Both the position numbers and the translations under genes were made by a program. The notes below the pieces were generated by a model. It worked only from the letters and a program-made list of their open reading frames with translations, was not told the DNA's origin and ran no database searches. A DNA stretch of 64,000 nucleotides from Rheinheimera texasensis DSM 17496 (GTDB taxonomy: Bacteria; Pseudomonadota; Gammaproteobacteria; Enterobacterales; Alteromonadaceae), in contig NZ_KL544005.1 of assembly GCF_000711985.1 (NCBI RefSeq), positions 1,067,970 through 1,131,969 on the forward strand, written 5' to 3'. Shown here one piece after another: positions 7,234-16,661 of this stretch (within the stretch, counting starts at the first letter, position 1; each line of letters starts with the position of its first letter).

Positions 7234-7839
7234 ATGTTGTCGTTTTTGACTGGATTTAGTATTGGCTTAAGCCTGATTGTCGCCATCGGCGCGCAGAATA
7301 TCTGGGTGCTGAGCCAAAGCATGGCCGGAGCCAACCGGCTGGTGATTGCGGCGGTCTGTATCGGCTGCGACGCGCTGCTCATCGTCGCCGGCGTCAGCAG
7401 CATCGCGACTTTGCAGCAGTGGATCCCACCGCTGGTGCCGTTGCTCACTGTAGCCGGTGTGCTGATGCTGTTGTATCTGGCTTATGGTGCCGCGCAGCGG
7501 GCCTGGCAAGGCAGTTCTGGCCTGCTGACCAGTAGTGAAGTGCAACTGCAATCAACCGGCAAAACCGCGCTGACGGCTTTTGCTATCACCTTATTAAACC
7601 CACATGTGTATCTGGATACTGTGGTGCTGTTAGGCAGCATCGGCAACGCCCAGCCGTCGCCGCTGTGGTTTACGGTCGGCGCTTGTCTGGCGTCTTTTTG
7701 CTGGTTTGGGGCCCTGACAGGCCTGGCGCCTAAGCTGAAAATACTGCTGAGCTCACCGCAGCGCTGGCGGCTGTTTGACAGCACTGTAGCGCTGTTATTA
7801 ACGCTTATTGCCGGCAAGCTGGCGCTGTCACAACTGTAA
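7234..7839 (+). CDS. argO: LysE/ArgO family arginine exporter
   Basis: A 201-residue inner-membrane protein with about six hydrophobic segments and the LysE-family motif IVAIGAQNIWVLSQS near the N-terminus, then NPHVYLDTVVLLGS in the middle. It exports basic amino acids (arginine, canavanine, possibly lysine). I chose the ATG at 7234 because GGAG at 7223-7226 is 7 bases upstream; TTG 7228 and GTG 7231 are in frame. The divergent argP partner supports arginine export under ArgP control. Confidence 0.9.
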   Translation: MLSFLTGFSIGLSLIVAIGAQNIWVLSQSMAGANRLVIAAVCIGCDALLIVAGVSSIATLQQWIPPLVPLLTVAGVLMLLYLAYGAAQRAWQGSSGLLTSSEVQLQSTGKTALTAFAITLLNPHVYLDTVVLLGSIGNAQPSPLWFTVGACLASFCWFGALTGLAPKLKILLSSPQRWRLFDSTVALLLTLIAGKLALSQL

Positions 7840-7922
7840 CAGCCGGCCTATTCTATGAAGCTATAGCGCTGGTCACTGGCGTCAACACAATTCACCGGCA
7901 TCCCTGCCGATAAACACAGTCT

Positions 7923-10900
7923 TTAGCGGCGCTGTGTTGGTACTATCAGACGCCGCCAGCCCGCCAGTAACCATAACAGCGCGAATGCCGCGCTCAGGCT
8001 ACCGCCTCCGGCGCTGTCTGCGCTGTTGCTTCCTGGTTTGGCAGTCTCCGGAGCGCCAATCTGATAACTTTGTAACTCGGTCGACTTGCTCCATTCCTGT
8101 ACTTTCACCAAGCCAACGCCTTCTACGAACCAAAAAGTTGCGTCATAGGTGATAAAGACATTGTTAGTGGCGGATTCGACGGCTGCTCCGGCATTGAGCT
8201 GCAGTTTCACCATCACTGCATCGAATTCGCCGGCTCCAACTTTCACTTTCTGCCAGCCAGCGGCTTCGACTTTGGCCGTGTAGTCCATCGATTTTTTACC
8301 GTAGGTCGGGCTGATGTTGACCTGACCTTTCTCGATTTGCATGCCTGAATACGCCAGATTCACCGCGCGATCAAAGCGTAAATCCACCGAAAAATTAGCA
8401 CCACCGACTGATATGGCCGGGAGATACAGACCATGCAGTTGCAGCTCGCCATTAAAACCCAGCAAATACAGTCTGTTGCCATTGGAAAACTGCAGCGGCA
8501 ACAGCGACTGACTGCCGAACATCTGGGACTGCCCCAATGACGCTGTCACCGTGTTATAGGTCCAGGTACTGCCAGTCAGCTGCGGGATAAACTTGCGCGC
8601 ATCCAAATCCCAGCGGCTGGCATCCCGTGGATAGTAGTCGGCGTTGTCCAGCCGGTTATCGTTGTCATCGTCGGAGTCTTTGTTGTCGCCGATGCCGTCC
8701 TTGTCGTGGTCGGATTTTTCGCTGGCATCTAATGGAAATGCATCTTCCGTGTCCGCAGCGCCGTCATTGTCATCGTCGCTGTCTTTGTTGTTTCCGACAC
8801 CATCTTTATCAGTATCAAGGCTCTCTGTCGGGTCGAGCGGAAACGCATCACTGCTGTCCGGTACTTTGTCATTGTCATCGTCTGTATCGGCGTTGTTGCC
8901 AGTCCCGTCTTTGTCCGTATCCAGCCATTCGGTTTTATCCAGCGGGAAGGCATCATTGTTGTCCGGGTAACTGTCGTTGTCGTCATCGGTATCTTTGTTG
9001 TTGCCGATACCATCCTTGTCCGTATCAACCGACTCTGTAGGGTCTAGCGGCAAATCGTCCCGATCATCCGGTACATTGTCATTGTCATCATCGGTATCTG
9101 CATTATTGCCAGTACCATCCCGGTCGGTGTCTGCCCACTCTTTTTTATCTCGCGGGAAGGCATCCTGGTCGTCATTGACGTTGTCACCGTCGTCATCGGC
9201 GTCGGCATTATCACCGATGTCATCAAAGTCCAGATCCAGCCATTCTTTGTTATCAGCCGGAAATAAATCGGTATCGTCTTTGACGCCATCGTTGTCCAGA
9301 TCGGTCAACGTCAGGGGGATTGTTTGCAATTGCGGGAACCCCAGATGCAGAGTCACCGCCAACACTTTGTTGCGCAGCGGCAAGCCCAGCAGCGCCACGG
9401 GTCTGCCGGGCAGAATTTGCGCATTGGCCACAGCCAAATCGGCGCGCCAATGGCTCAGATACGTTTCCTCATACCGACTATCCGGGCTCAGCGTAAACAG
9501 TTGGCCATGTACCCAGCGATGCAGCGTTGTGTAAATGAAGCTGGTTGGCGCTTCGGGGCGCAAATCTTTTTGCAGTTTCAGACTGGCGGCACTGAGGACA
9601 TGGCCATATTGTACCGACATGGCCGCACCATTTTGTGAGAATTCAGGCTGGCCATAGATATGGTTCCGGTTCTGCTTATTTTGCGTTTTTTTATCGCCGA
9701 ATATCAGCTGTTTGCTATCAAATTCCATCCAGTGCAGTGCTTCGCCCTGATAGTCCTCGATATGGTAAAAGCGCTGACGAATCGGCTCGTAGACGCTGCC
9801 CGCCGGCACTGGCCAATTCTGGATGATTTCGACTGTTTTACCATCTGAGTTGAAAAAGCGCGCAAGTGCGGTGCCGGACTGCACGCCAAGATCACGCACC
9901 ATCAAATGCTCACCAACCAGGCCCATTCCAACCGGGATCTCAGGTTCTTTGCTGAAGGCGCTGACCACCCCGGTCGCCAAAGCAAGCTGATAAATAACCG
10001 GGTCACCCACATAACGGAAATACAGCCGGTTTTGTGCCGGTGCCGGCACCCACTCTGCGACTTCCCGCTGCAGCGCCACTGAGGTCAGATATTTTTCGCT
10101 GGCCACATCCCAGCGATAGAGCTGAAAGCGGCTGTTATCCAGCAAATAGACCTGATCCTGACTTTGGTTGGCAAACACTGCTGCGGGCTCAAAAGCCAAA
10201 TTCGTCGGGTCTTTTGGCTCGTTCGGCAAAATTGGTTCAAATTGGCTGAAGCTCACAGCCGTTAAGGTCAGGCCGTCCCGCTCCAACAGGTAGAGTTGGT
10301 TTTGCCAGATAAAAATTCGTGCGATACGGTTTTCTGTGGAAAATTCATCGTGTGGGATCCGATAACGTTCCAGTAAAGTCGAATCCGTACCAATCCGATA
10401 GACACTGCGCTCAGATAAAGCGATTGCTTCGCTGTCATGCCAGGCTAAATCATTGATGTATAACCCGGCGCGGGCAAAAGCCTCCAGGCTGGTAAAGTCG
10501 CGTAACCGGCCGTCACTGCCATAGAATGCCGTGCGATCCGGCGCGAAAAACAAGGCATAATCCGGTGAATTTAACGCCATCTTGCTACTTTGTGTGCGCA
10601 TAAAGCGGCGCTGCTCATCAAGCGCCAGCCGATGCAGCGTATATCCTTGTGCCGGGCCGTCATCCGTGATGACAAACGCATCGGGGTTGTTGCCATCTAC
10701 CACTAACCGCTCTGTCAGATTCGAGAAGCTCTGCCGATCATATTCAACCCCAGTATTGAGATTTGACACCCATAAATCGGTCTGACTGGTCAGGTACAGC
10801 AGATGGCCAACAATTGCCACCGCTTTGAGTGCACTCGGATAGCTGCGAAATAGCCTGGACGTGCCGTTATTGATATCAAACAGATACAAACTGCTATCGC

Positions 10901-11138
10901 GGATGAGGTAGATGTTACCGTCACTGACAGCTATGGGGCCGGCGTCAGCAGGCAATTCCGCATTTTTGCTGAAAGAACCATCTGTTAATGAATAGATCAG
11001 CAGCTGGGTGTCAGTCCTGATATAAGCTTTGTCTTCGACCTGAATACTCTGTAGTACTTGATCTGCATTGATTTTGAATGAGAAAACTGCAAAGCATGCA
11101 ATCCAGATCCAAAACAGCCGGCGTATATTCGGCAACAT
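7923..11138 (-). CDS. Large surface protein with TSP3 calcium-binding repeats and GlyGly-CTERM
   Basis: About 1071 residues from an ATG at 11138 with GAGGGAG upstream. This start gives a proper signal peptide (RRLFWIWIACFAVFSF then A-D). Residues about 20-600 look like a beta-propeller-type extracellular region made of short repeats with YLL/VYRI-type strands. About residues 610-835 hold six or so thrombospondin type 3-like repeats rich in D-x-D-x-D-G (NADTDDDNDKVPD, DTDKDGIGNN), which bind calcium. A further beta-rich domain follows. The end is Gly-Gly-Gly-Ser, a hydrophobic helix, then Trp-Arg-Arg, the architecture of GlyGly-CTERM sorting signals processed by rhombosortase. Probably secreted by type II secretion and surface-anchored. 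Role unknown. The gene stands alone, convergent with argO. Confidence 0.8.
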   Translation of the reverse strand: MLPNIRRLFWIWIACFAVFSFKINADQVLQSIQVEDKAYIRTDTQLLIYSLTDGSFSKNAELPADAGPIAVSDGNIYLIRDSSLYLFDINNGTSRLFRSYPSALKAVAIVGHLLYLTSQTDLWVSNLNTGVEYDRQSFSNLTERLVVDGNNPDAFVITDDGPAQGYTLHRLALDEQRRFMRTQSSKMALNSPDYALFFAPDRTAFYGSDGRLRDFTSLEAFARAGLYINDLAWHDSEAIALSERSVYRIGTDSTLLERYRIPHDEFSTENRIARIFIWQNQLYLLERDGLTLTAVSFSQFEPILPNEPKDPTNLAFEPAAVFANQSQDQVYLLDNSRFQLYRWDVASEKYLTSVALQREVAEWVPAPAQNRLYFRYVGDPVIYQLALATGVVSAFSKEPEIPVGMGLVGEHLMVRDLGVQSGTALARFFNSDGKTVEIIQNWPVPAGSVYEPIRQRFYHIEDYQGEALHWMEFDSKQLIFGDKKTQNKQNRNHIYGQPEFSQNGAAMSVQYGHVLSAASLKLQKDLRPEAPTSFIYTTLHRWVHGQLFTLSPDSRYEETYLSHWRADLAVANAQILPGRPVALLGLPLRNKVLAVTLHLGFPQLQTIPLTLTDLDNDGVKDDTDLFPADNKEWLDLDFDDIGDNADADDDGDNVNDDQDAFPRDKKEWADTDRDGTGNNADTDDDNDNVPDDRDDLPLDPTESVDTDKDGIGNNKDTDDDNDSYPDNNDAFPLDKTEWLDTDKDGTGNNADTDDDNDKVPDSSDAFPLDPTESLDTDKDGVGNNKDSDDDNDGAADTEDAFPLDASEKSDHDKDGIGDNKDSDDDNDNRLDNADYYPRDASRWDLDARKFIPQLTGSTWTYNTVTASLGQSQMFGSQSLLPLQFSNGNRLYLLGFNGELQLHGLYLPAISVGGANFSVDLRFDRAVNLAYSGMQIEKGQVNISPTYGKKSMDYTAKVEAAGWQKVKVGAGEFDAVMVKLQLNAGAAVESATNNVFITYDATFWFVEGVGLVKVQEWSKSTELQSYQIGAPETAKPGSNSADSAGGGSLSAAFALLWLLAGWRRLIVPTQRR
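8640..9305 (-). repeat. Tandem 108-bp TSP3-coding repeats
   Basis: Within the large surface-protein gene, about six tandem units of roughly 36 codons encode alternating DTDKDGxGNN-x-DTDDDND and AFPLDxTE segments. The units are similar enough at DNA level that copy-number change by slippage or recombination is likely. The repeat composition also creates long spurious open frames on the plus strand. Confidence 0.8.
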
Positions 11139-11308
11139 AACAGCAACTCCCTCGTGCAGTATCCATTCAACAAAAGTGCAGGACGCTAGCAAATATTAAA
11201 CTTTTAAGCAAAAATTTGTCACACAGCAGCCTTCAGGCAATGCTGGGTTCAGCCACCGGGGTCTGATAAGCTCCTGTTTATCTCGTTTTCACAGACATGT
11301 AGTGGCCG

Positions 11309-12202
11309 ATGACGCATACTGACCCAGCCCCCTCTGCAGATATAGCTGCGGTGCCCCTACCGGCAGCGCTCTGGCCGCTGTTGCTCAAAGCGGGCCTGAC
11401 ATTGCTGCAGCCAAAGCAACCTTTTGGCCCTGTGCCGCGTCAGTTTTGTCATCAGACGTCCGCGCCATCATCTGCTCAGCTGTCCGCCTATCAGCAGTTT
11501 TTTGGTATTCCAGCTGGCCCTGTGCCTTTGTGTTTTTATTACCCGCTGCTACAAAAAGCTCAACTAGCCAGCATGCTGCAATGCCCTGGATTAAAAGTGG
11601 CGGGCTTGATCCATCTGCACAATGAACTACAGGCGCGAAAACACCAGTCTGAAACCCAACTTTGCGGTGACGGCCCGCTGCTAATTTGCACCGTACTATC
11701 GACAGTGCCTCATGAAAAAGGTCTGCTACTGCGGGCTGAGCAGCAGTTATGGCAACAGCAGCGGTTAGTCCTGACCGGCAGCAGCGAGTACCTGCTGCAA
11801 AAAGGAGTACGAAGTGGCCACAGTCACAAAACAACTCAAGCCCCAATCCGACCGGAACAGCGCATCGCGGAGATTGAGACAGCTCCAGAGGCTCCCCGCG
11901 CTTACGCCCGTTTATCCGGTGATTACAATCCTATTCATTTGTGGCGCTGGTCGGCCCGATTATTTGGCCAGCCGCAACCGATTTTGCATGGCATGGCCAG
12001 TGCTGCATTGCTATGTCAGGCTTTACCTGTTCCGGTACAGCAGCTCTATCTGCAGTTTAAAACACCGGTATTACCCGGCATCCCGCTACAGCTGACACAG
12101 CAAAACAGCGGTGAATATGCCTTATGGCAACAAGGGCGTTTGTGCTTATTGGCAAATCTGCAACTCTGGCCCAAAGAGGCTGATGTACCGGATGCGGGCT
12201 AA
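11309..12202 (+). CDS. MaoC-like hotdog-fold protein
   Basis: The 297-residue protein has a C-terminal MaoC/hydratase-like domain: YARLSGDYNPIH at about residue 200, the catalytic Asp/His hydratase signature, then QPILHGMASAALL. The N-terminal half is a degenerate first hotdog repeat without the signature. MaoC domains act on acyl-CoA or acyl-ACP thioesters as enoyl hydratases. No fatty-acid genes are nearby, so the substrate is unknown. No clear ribosome-binding site precedes the ATG. The gene runs into the S9 peptidase gene with overlap. Confidence 0.75.
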   Translation: MTHTDPAPSADIAAVPLPAALWPLLLKAGLTLLQPKQPFGPVPRQFCHQTSAPSSAQLSAYQQFFGIPAGPVPLCFYYPLLQKAQLASMLQCPGLKVAGLIHLHNELQARKHQSETQLCGDGPLLICTVLSTVPHEKGLLLRAEQQLWQQQRLVLTGSSEYLLQKGVRSGHSHKTTQAPIRPEQRIAEIETAPEAPRAYARLSGDYNPIHLWRWSARLFGQPQPILHGMASAALLCQALPVPVQQLYLQFKTPVLPGIPLQLTQQNSGEYALWQQGRLCLLANLQLWPKEADVPDAG

Positions 12203-14225
12203 TGCGATTCGCCATTACCGCCAGTTGAGACTGACCGTCTGCTGGCTTTGTATAGCGTTGAGCCCAGTGCCTTCGATTGCGGCGCCGCTGCCCGCAGACC
12301 CAGTGATCACGGCATTCAGCGCCGCAGATTGGCAGCAGTTGAAACTGCAGAGTGAACAATCTCCGCCGCTACCCGGTCTCCCTTTAGCCAGTTATTTCAG
12401 CGCCGGTCATTTTTTTCCGGAGTTACCGCTACAGCCGTTGCTAAGCCCAGACGGGCGTTGGGTTTATTATTGGCGCCGGCAAGGCCAGCAATACTGGCTA
12501 AGCCGCAGTCAGGGTGATGGCGAAGAGCAGGTGCTGCATAAACAACGCGAAGTGCCGCCAACTCAACTAATGCTAAGCGAAGATCAACAACAGCTCTGGC
12601 TGGCATCGTCCGACCTGCTGCAGCTGCTCGACATCCGGCGCAAAACGCTGCGCACGCTGTGGCAACCCGGCTTTGCCTTACCGGGCCAGAAACAAATCCC
12701 ACCACGCCAGCAAATGCAGGTGATTGAACTCAATGCCGCCGGTGCTGTGTTGCAGTGGCAGCAAACCAGTCTCAGCTATTGGTGGCTCAAACCCAATCAC
12801 GCGGCACAGCAAATCTGGCCGGCCACAGAAGGCAGCCAGTCGTACGCGAAGCCGCGTCCGGTTTGGCAAGACGCCGCCGGCAGAACGCTATTACTTCAGC
12901 AATTTTCACCGCAAAGCTCCCGACAAATCCCAAAGCAACTGCCTGACGATATTGCAAAGACACCGGCAGCCGGCCTGCAACCCGACATCAGCCAGACCTT
13001 ACATAGTAGCGATGGCAAACTGCTGGCATATGCACGTTTGTATCAGCGGCTGTATTGGCAAAGTACAGACCCGGCCTGGCAGTCACTGCTGGACCAGCTG
13101 CAGGCACTACAACCACAGTGTTCGATGCAGCTGCAACTCGCCACTCAAACTGCAGCAGATAAAAACAGACTGCTGGCCAGTTTCAGCTGCAGCGATCAAA
13201 TCAACGCGCAGCATCTGCTGCTGACGCTGAATAAAGACCTGCAGATCCAGCAACGCCAGCCATTGCGGCTCAGTGCCGCAGCGCCGCTGCCGGCCGGAGT
13301 GTCGCCACAGCAAGTCGCCTGGCAGACGCCGGACGGCCAAACTATCCCAGGATATCTTTATCTGCCGCCGGGCCGGGAGTTGGCCAAAAGCCCGCTGGTG
13401 ACGCTAATCCACGGCGGGCCTTTTAGCAGAACCGACCCGTCGTACGATGTGTGGGTGCAATGGCTGGTCAATCACGGCGTTATTGTGCTGCAACCCGAGT
13501 ACCGCAGTTCGGCCGGTTACGGTCAGGCTTTTTTGCAGGCGGCGCAGGGAGATTTTGGCCCGCAAAGCCCGCTGCTCAGCGATATCTTTAGCGGGCTCGA
13601 CCTTTTATTGGCAACCGGCATTGGCGACCCGACGAAGCAGCTGGTGATTGGCCACTCCTTTGGTGGTTATCTCGCGGTCCAGGCGCTGCAGGCGCAGCCA
13701 CAGCGCTTTCGGTTTGGGTTGGCGCTGGCTGCGCCGGTGGATTTGGCAGCCACCTTACAGGCTTATCTGCCGGTAGCCGCCACGCCTTATGGTCAACCAA
13801 GCCTCAGTACATTGTTTCAGGCGGCCGGCGTGCCCTGGCAAGACCGGCGCTGGCAACAACAGCTAAGTAGAGAATCGCCGCTAATGCGCATTAAATTTCT
13901 GCAACGCCCGCTGTTTCTGTGGGCTGCAGGCCGCGACGACCGCATTTCAGCAGCGACGTTACAGCAATTTCAGCAACAGGCTTTAGCACAGGGCAAATCC
14001 GTCCGGCTGTGGCTGGACCCGGACAGCAGCCATCAGGCCGGCACGCTACAAAGCCGCCGCCTGCAGTTTTATCTGCTGGCCAGCCTGGTAGTCAGTCATT
14101 TACCCCCCGCCCCCCTTAACAGCACTGCAACAGCGCCGGCTGACGACAATCAGAACCCAGATCTGGATAACCTCGACAACGCGCTACAGGGACTGGAAGT
14201 CCGGCCAGCAGCGGCTGGAAATTAA
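12183..14225 (+). CDS. S9 family serine peptidase (prolyl oligopeptidase type), exported
   Basis: About 680 residues. The C-terminal alpha/beta-hydrolase domain has GHSFGG with the nucleophile serine, an upstream LIHGGPFSRTDPS oxyanion loop, YRSSAGYGQAF, AAGRDDRISA with the acid and a late SSHQAG with the histidine. That completes the triad of dipeptidyl-peptidase IV or acylaminoacyl-peptidase-like enzymes. The N-terminal part is a propeller-like region. The start is either 12183 or 12192; both give a signal peptide (LRLTVCWLCIALSPVPSIAAP), so the enzyme is probably periplasmic. It overlaps the end of the MaoC-like gene by about 20 bases, suggesting translational coupling. Specificity is not readable. 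Confidence 0.85.
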   Translation: MYRMRANAIRHYRQLRLTVCWLCIALSPVPSIAAPLPADPVITAFSAADWQQLKLQSEQSPPLPGLPLASYFSAGHFFPELPLQPLLSPDGRWVYYWRRQGQQYWLSRSQGDGEEQVLHKQREVPPTQLMLSEDQQQLWLASSDLLQLLDIRRKTLRTLWQPGFALPGQKQIPPRQQMQVIELNAAGAVLQWQQTSLSYWWLKPNHAAQQIWPATEGSQSYAKPRPVWQDAAGRTLLLQQFSPQSSRQIPKQLPDDIAKTPAAGLQPDISQTLHSSDGKLLAYARLYQRLYWQSTDPAWQSLLDQLQALQPQCSMQLQLATQTAADKNRLLASFSCSDQINAQHLLLTLNKDLQIQQRQPLRLSAAAPLPAGVSPQQVAWQTPDGQTIPGYLYLPPGRELAKSPLVTLIHGGPFSRTDPSYDVWVQWLVNHGVIVLQPEYRSSAGYGQAFLQAAQGDFGPQSPLLSDIFSGLDLLLATGIGDPTKQLVIGHSFGGYLAVQALQAQPQRFRFGLALAAPVDLAATLQAYLPVAATPYGQPSLSTLFQAAGVPWQDRRWQQQLSRESPLMRIKFLQRPLFLWAAGRDDRISAATLQQFQQQALAQGKSVRLWLDPDSSHQAGTLQSRRLQFYLLASLVVSHLPPAPLNSTATAPADDNQNPDLDNLDNALQGLEVRPAAAGN

Positions 14226-14328
14226 CTTTTATTTAACTAAACTCAAAAACTCAACGCAAAAGCCAGACTCAAAAACCACCGGCGGTCAGGACGACTACCG
14301 GAACCCTTTGCAACAGAAGGATTTGCCC

Positions 14329-14952
14329 ATGTGTGCTCAACAGCTTGCCCCGCTTTTTACTCCGTTTATTGCCAGCTATGCCCGTAGACTGCTGCCGGGC
14401 CTGCTGCTGAGTTTTAGCACCCCCACGCCAGCACAAATTGAACAGTTCAGCGTTGCCCAGTGTGCGCAGCTGGAAGCCGCACTGGAACTGAACCGCGAAC
14501 AACAACGCCGTGGTTATAAGCTGAAACAGGAACTAAAAATCAAAGCGCAGCAAGCCCAGCTCGAACTGCAGCTGCAATATCATTGTCAGCAGCCGCAGGA
14601 CATTACAACACCGCAGCGCCGACGCGCCGCAGCAACCCGTAAAAAGCAGCAACAAGCCGTGCAGGCCAACAGCCAAGCGAAAAAACAGACCAAGACCCAG
14701 GCAAGCAGCCAAGGCAACAATCCGCCTGACGCCGGGATGACTATCTCGGTGATCAGCGTTAAAGCGCCGTTTCAGGGCAACAAACAGCTTGCCTGGCTGA
14801 ATTATTATCAGCCGCCGTTTTATTGTTTTGGCGTGCGTCAGACCGAACGCATCCGCCAGTGTGTCGAGCAGCGCCAACAGGCTCAGCAGCGTTTTGAACA
14901 GCAATACAGCGAGCGACAACCCAGCCAAACCAATAACTTGTCTGACCAGTAA
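14329..14952 (+). CDS. Hypothetical Gln-rich protein with possible signal sequence
   Basis: 207 residues from an ATG with AAGGA 8 bases upstream. A hydrophobic N-terminal stretch (RRLLPGLLLSF) precedes a glutamine- and alanine-rich, basic, probably coiled-coil region. The C-terminus has a few cysteines and a YYQPPFYCFG segment. I recognise no family. The frame and codon use look real, and the gene sits between the S9 peptidase and a hotdog protein on the same strand. Periplasmic location is inferred only from the N-terminus. Confidence 0.55.
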   Translation: MCAQQLAPLFTPFIASYARRLLPGLLLSFSTPTPAQIEQFSVAQCAQLEAALELNREQQRRGYKLKQELKIKAQQAQLELQLQYHCQQPQDITTPQRRRAAATRKKQQQAVQANSQAKKQTKTQASSQGNNPPDAGMTISVISVKAPFQGNKQLAWLNYYQPPFYCFGVRQTERIRQCVEQRQQAQQRFEQQYSERQPSQTNNLSDQ

Positions 14953-14999
14953 CAGTCAGATATGCTGTGGCCCGGTTTTTCTGTTTTTGCGGAGTCACA

Positions 15000-15488
15000 A
15001 TGCGCGTCACAATGAAACAAGCTCAGCGCATGCTGTTTTGGTTCGGTCTGCGGTACATCCCGCTGATCGGTTTTTGCAGCCCGAAGATCCGCGAAATGTC
15101 GGATACGCATTTGGCAGTCAGCATGCCGCACACCTGGCGTACCAAAAATCATCTGGGTAGTATTTATTTTGGCGCGCTGGCCATTGGCGCCGACTTAGCC
15201 GGCGCTTTTCTGGTATTTAGCAAAGCGCGTGAGCGCGGCATCAACGCCAACTTTGCCTTTAAAGATGTCAAAGGTGAATTTTTAAAACGGCCGGAAGCAG
15301 AAGTCTGGTTTCGCAGCAACGACGGCGCACTGATCGATGCGATGATGGACGAATCCATCGCCACCGGACAGCGCATCAACAAAACCGTCAGCATTACTGT
15401 CACCTGCCCTTCCTTACATGGCGACGAGCCGATGGCCAGGTTTGAGCTGACGTTATCAGTCAAAGCCACCGCGAAAAAAGCCGGTTAA
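15000..15488 (+). CDS. DUF4442 / PaaI-like hotdog thioesterase
   Basis: 162 residues from an ATG with GGAG 6 bases upstream; a longer frame begins at 14967 but has no site. The sequence has the DUF4442 pattern: TWRTKNHLGSIYFGALAIGADLAGAF (core helix of the hotdog fold), then KDVKGEFLKRPEAEVWF and a C-terminal beta-sheet. These proteins resemble acyl-CoA thioesterases, but substrates are mostly unknown. It is followed by gmk after a hairpin that overlaps its stop codon. Confidence 0.8.
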   Translation: MRVTMKQAQRMLFWFGLRYIPLIGFCSPKIREMSDTHLAVSMPHTWRTKNHLGSIYFGALAIGADLAGAFLVFSKARERGINANFAFKDVKGEFLKRPEAEVWFRSNDGALIDAMMDESIATGQRINKTVSITVTCPSLHGDEPMARFELTLSVKATAKKAG

Positions 15489-15499
15489 ACCGGCTTTAG
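15476..15499. terminator. Hairpin overlapping a stop codon, possible terminator
   Basis: AAAGCCGG-TTAAA-CCGGCTTT forms an 8-bp stem whose loop contains the TAA stop of the DUF4442 gene. An A-run precedes and TTTA follows, so it could terminate in either direction, though the T-run is short. Confidence 0.45.
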
Positions 15500-15596
15500 C
15501 ACAGCAATAATCAGCAAAAGTCGTGGATTGCAGCCCGCCGTCGTTCTGCGTACACTGCGGTTTTTGTTGGCAGAGCCTGTTTCAGAGAATTTCCGC

Positions 15597-16229
15597 ATGC
15601 AACATTTACCCGGCAACCTGTTTATTCTGTCTGCGCCAAGCGGTGCCGGCAAATCGAGTTTAATCAACGCCTTACTGGCACAACATGCCGACATGCAACT
15701 GAGTGTGTCGCATACCACCCGGGCGCCGCGCCCTGGCGAAACCGACGGCGTGCATTACCATTTTGTCAGTGTCGAGCAGTTTAAGCAGTTGATTGACGAA
15801 GGCGTGTTTCTGGAGTGGGCTGAAGTCTTCGGCAATTATTACGGCACTTCACGCCGCGCTATCGAAACAGAACTGGCCAAAGGCCGCGACGTGTTTTTGG
15901 ATATCGACTGGCAGGGCGCTCAGCAAATCCGGCCACAAGTGCCAGGCGTGTTATCGATTTTTATCCTGCCGCCGAGCGTAGCCGAGCTGGAAAAACGCTT
16001 AAATGGCCGTGGCACTGACAGTGCAGAGACTATCGCCAAACGCATGCAGCAGGCGCATAGCGAAATCAGCCATGTCACTGAATATGATTATGTTTTGATC
16101 AACGACGACTTCCAGCATTGTCTGCAGCAGTTTGCCGCAGTAGTGCTGAGCCAACGCCTGACGCTGGCCAAGCAGCAGCAAAAGCAAACGGCCTTGTTCG
16201 CCAGCCTGTTGGCGACACCGGCAAAATAG
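15597..16229 (+). CDS. gmk: Guanylate kinase
   Basis: A 210-residue enzyme converting GMP and ATP to GDP and ADP in the cytoplasm. The P-loop is [10 protein letters not shown] at residues about 12-21, followed by [11 protein letters not shown] and VDGVHYHFV-type GMP-binding residues and [10 protein letters not shown]. Length is normal. It precedes rpoZ and spoT, the usual gammaproteobacterial gmk-rpoZ-spoT order. This links guanine nucleotide supply with stringent-response genes. The ATG at 15597 matches the family N-terminus; longer frames upstream are not needed. Confidence 0.96.
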   Translation: MQHLPGNLFILSAPSGAGKSSLINALLAQHADMQLSVSHTTRAPRPGETDGVHYHFVSVEQFKQLIDEGVFLEWAEVFGNYYGTSRRAIETELAKGRDVFLDIDWQGAQQIRPQVPGVLSIFILPPSVAELEKRLNGRGTDSAETIAKRMQQAHSEISHVTEYDYVLINDDFQHCLQQFAAVVLSQRLTLAKQQQKQTALFASLLATPAK

Positions 16230-16277
16230 CGTACACTAGCCGGCTTTGAACGAATCAGTCTTATCCCGGAGTGCAAA

Positions 16278-16553
16278 ATGGCTCGCGTAACAGTCGAAGA
16301 TGCAGTAAATCAAATTGGTAACCGTTTTGACCTGATCCTGGTCGCCGCACGCCGCGCACGCCAGCTCTCAGTGGAAGGCAAAGAAGCGATGGTTGACATC
16401 GAAAACGACAAATCTACCGTCGTCGCGCTGCGCGAAATCGAAAAAGGCCTGATCACTGCCGACATCCTGGACCAACAGGAGCGTCGTGACCAACTGCAAC
16501 AGGAAGCATCTGAAATGGCCGCAGTCGCCGCCATCATCGGTTCAGATCACTAA
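16278..16553 (+). CDS. rpoZ: RNA polymerase omega subunit
   Basis: A 91-residue protein beginning [20 protein letters not shown], the near-invariant omega N-terminus, with AARRARQL and [10 protein letters not shown]. Omega assists assembly of the beta-prime subunit and forms one of the ppGpp sites on RNA polymerase. CGGAG lies upstream of the ATG. Position between gmk and spoT is standard. A strong hairpin follows the gene at 16563. Confidence 0.97.
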   Translation: MARVTVEDAVNQIGNRFDLILVAARRARQLSVEGKEAMVDIENDKSTVVALREIEKGLITADILDQQERRDQLQQEASEMAAVAAIIGSDH

Positions 16554-16562
16554 TCCTGCCCA

Positions 16563-16588
16563 TTGCCAACGGGGTATCCCGTTGGCAA
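16563..16588. other. Perfect 11-bp hairpin between rpoZ and spoT
   Basis: TTGCCAACGGG and CCCGTTGGCAA pair perfectly around GTAT. No T-run follows, so it is not a standard intrinsic terminator. It may stabilise or process the rpoZ transcript, or partly insulate spoT. Confidence 0.6.
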
Positions 16589-16661
16589 GCCTTGAAAATC
16601 CACGTATATTTGAGTCTGAAAACGGATACAACCCTGATATCCGGGCCCGGAGTCTCACACT

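Noticed and set aside
8627-9534. Long Ser- or Cys-rich open frames on the plus strand opposite the TSP3 repeats
   Set aside because: They are shadows made by the tandem DxDxDG codons of the minus-strand gene; no start site or family.
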